A DNA stretch of 42,192 bases. Origin: Oscillospiraceae bacterium. Its GTDB lineage: Bacteria; Bacillota; Clostridia; Oscillospirales; Ruminococcaceae. The notes beneath the pieces were generated by a model. The model worked only from the letters and a program-made list of their open reading frames with translations. It had not been told where the DNA came from and ran no database searches. The DNA lies in the NCBI GenBank assembly GCA_017483465.1, contig JAFUWN010000078.1, positions 1 through 42,192 of the forward strand, in the 5' to 3' direction. Below, piece after piece: positions 41,105 through 42,192 of the stretch. The translations under genes were made by a program, and so were the position numbers. Each line of letters opens with the position of its first letter. Position 1 is the stretch's first letter.

Positions 41105-42192
41105 TTATTCTTCGACAGGTTCAAAGCGAATGCGGATTTTCGGCATTTTTTCAAGGGTTGTATAAGTATTGAAAAGATCAGAAAGATCATTTTCACCGGA
41201 TGCCGGAGGAGCAAAGAGTTTCAGAGTCAGATCAGCAGAAGCCTCCAGAGGTGTTTCATAGAAAGCGGACATCAGATCAATACATTTTGCTTTCGGAGAT
41301 CTGTAAAACCATCTGCCGTTGAGTTCCATGATATAATTATTTTCATCTTCAAAATAGACTTCGCAGAAGACAGGATTTTTCTCAAAATGCAGAGGAATTG
41401 CGATTCCGTCCGCATCTTCGGAATTTCCCCAGCGGAGCTGTACGGGAAGCTGAAGTTCTTCACCCTGTGTCATTTCCGGTAAAAATCTTTTGGTATGAAT
41501 CAGATTTTTATAAGTCTGCAAAACAGGCTGAGCAATACCGACATCCGGATTATTGGGGTCTTCGATTTCGAGGCCGAGTCTGCCTCTGTCACGGAACTGA
41601 TAGAATGTAAAGGCCTTGAACCAGTCGGCGTTGTCTTCATCGAGAATATCGCAGAATTCCTGTACCATAGAGGCCTGATCATAAGCACCTGTGACATCGC
41701 CGTCAGCATTGAACTCTGACATGATCATCGGCTTTGCTTCTCCGTGATTGAGATACTGAAAGCGTTCAAAGCTGGCTTTTGTCATTTCGTAAATATCAAG
41801 GACTTTGCTTCTGCCGTGAGAATTTCCGCCGTGTTCTGCAATATCATAAGGCCAGCCCCAGTGCAGAGCCATATACTTATCAACCGACCAGATGTCAGCA
41901 GCCAGGAGTGTCTGTGCGAATTCTTCTTCTTTTTCGATTTTTCCGGTTTCCGGATTTTCCACACCGCCGATGCAGATGATTGTCTGTACATTCGGAGCCT
42001 GTTCTTTGATAATCTTAGAAGCTCTGACAAAGAAATCCGCAACTTCCTGATAGCTTGCCCGCTTGTTGAAACTGAACCAGTTTCCGGTTGCCTCGTGATT
42101 GATTCTCAGGAAGACACGTCCGAAAGTCCGCAGATCTTTGCCGACAGCAATCAGATGTTCATCCGAAACATGCGGATCAATCGTAAGAGTCA
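41105..42192 (-). CDS. Glycoside hydrolase, clan GH-A/GH26-like (5' end outside window)
   Basis: The C-terminal 361 residues of a larger protein; the frame is open to the window edge. The visible part starts TLTIDPHVSDEHL and contains FLRINHEATGNWFSFN, with a candidate acid/base Glu (fragment residue 33) in the HExxGxWF pattern seen in GH26 mannanases. A candidate nucleophile Glu lies in PMIMSEFNADGDVTGAYDQ. KYMALHWGWPYDIAEHGGNS and TFYQFRDRGRLGLE fit later barrel strands. The last 120 residues (from about 240) look like a beta-rich accessory module. A GTG at 41962 could be mistaken for a start, but coding clearly continues upstream. Substrate, export signal and any dockerin lie outside. GH26 is the best guess; related GH-A families are possible. 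Confidence 0.8.
   Translation of the reverse strand, partial: TLTIDPHVSDEHLIAVGKDLRTFGRVFLRINHEATGNWFSFNKRASYQEVADFFVRASKIIKEQAPNVQTIICIGGVENPETGKIEKEEEFAQTLLAADIWSVDKYMALHWGWPYDIAEHGGNSHGRSKVLDIYEMTKASFERFQYLNHGEAKPMIMSEFNADGDVTGAYDQASMVQEFCDILDEDNADWFKAFTFYQFRDRGRLGLEIEDPNNPDVGIAQPVLQTYKNLIHTKRFLPEMTQGEELQLPVQLRWGNSEDADGIAIPLHFEKNPVFCEVYFEDENNYIMELNGRWFYRSPKAKCIDLMSAFYETPLEASADLTLKLFAPPASGENDLSDLFNTYTTLEKMPKIRIRFEPVEE

Overview
The window reads as chromosomal DNA of a low-to-moderate GC Gram-positive anaerobe of the class Clostridia, most likely a Ruminococcus-like fibre degrader (Oscillospiraceae). Evidence: two dockerin-bearing secreted proteins, a GH5 cellulase lipoprotein, a second clan GH-A-like glycosidase, a large type III glutamine synthetase, HrcA/CIRCE control of groES-groEL, dipicolinate synthase genes (sporulation), DegV and DUF1846 proteins, and many sigma-A promoters of the form TTGACA-N17-TATAAT, often with an extended TGC before the -10. 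The genus is inferred; no rRNA is present. No insertion sequence, phage, tRNA or CRISPR array was seen.

Layout. 1-6.9 kb (minus): the 5' part of a secreted coiled-coil protein with an SES-rich repeat tail, a membrane HtrA protease, a two-gene unit (dockerin SGNH-fold protein plus an unknown 264-residue protein), and a CorA-type transporter preceded by a 21-codon leader ORF and three competing hairpins. 7.1-9.2 kb (minus): GH5 cellulase lipoprotein. 9.5-12.2 kb (plus): cytidylate-kinase-like protein, HAD-like phosphatase, a tiny Cys/His-rich ORF, dpaA and dpaB. 12.2-15.5 kb (minus): AI-2E-family transporter and groES-groEL behind a perfect CIRCE. 15.8-19.5 kb (plus): response regulator, histidine kinase and a second HtrA, arranged like a CssRS-HtrA envelope-stress unit. 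19.7-25.5 kb (plus): EAL phosphodiesterase with a decayed GGDEF, hemolysin III-like protein, unknown protein, phosphofructokinase, DegV. 25.5-35.9 kb (minus): DUF1846, pyrG, ROK-type regulator, a wall-anchored-like FN3 protein, AEC transporter, coaBC, glnN with an attenuator-like leader. 36.2-42.2 kb: small unknown genes (a helical-tailed protein, a ferritin-like protein with a 38-residue repeat peptide, membrane proteins), a Fur-family regulator, an Ig-like/dockerin protein, a zinc-ribbon protein and the 3' part of a glycosidase.

Most genes are housekeeping. The notable content is regulatory. The leading candidate for an undescribed system is the corA leader (6906-7010): a leader ORF with an early Asp-Pro, overlapped by two anti-terminator pairings and a terminator that also masks the corA ribosome binding site. 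It has the same logic as enterobacterial MgtL control but no recognisable sequence relation. The glnN leader (35868-35946) is a second candidate, with a 16-bp terminator whose 5' arm can instead fold into a hexaloop hairpin. Also notable are an SGNH protein with His and Asn exchanged between catalytic blocks, a hairpin between Shine-Dalgarno and start codon of the phosphodiesterase gene, and two very small ORFs (10652-10717, 37773-37889) with good translation signals.
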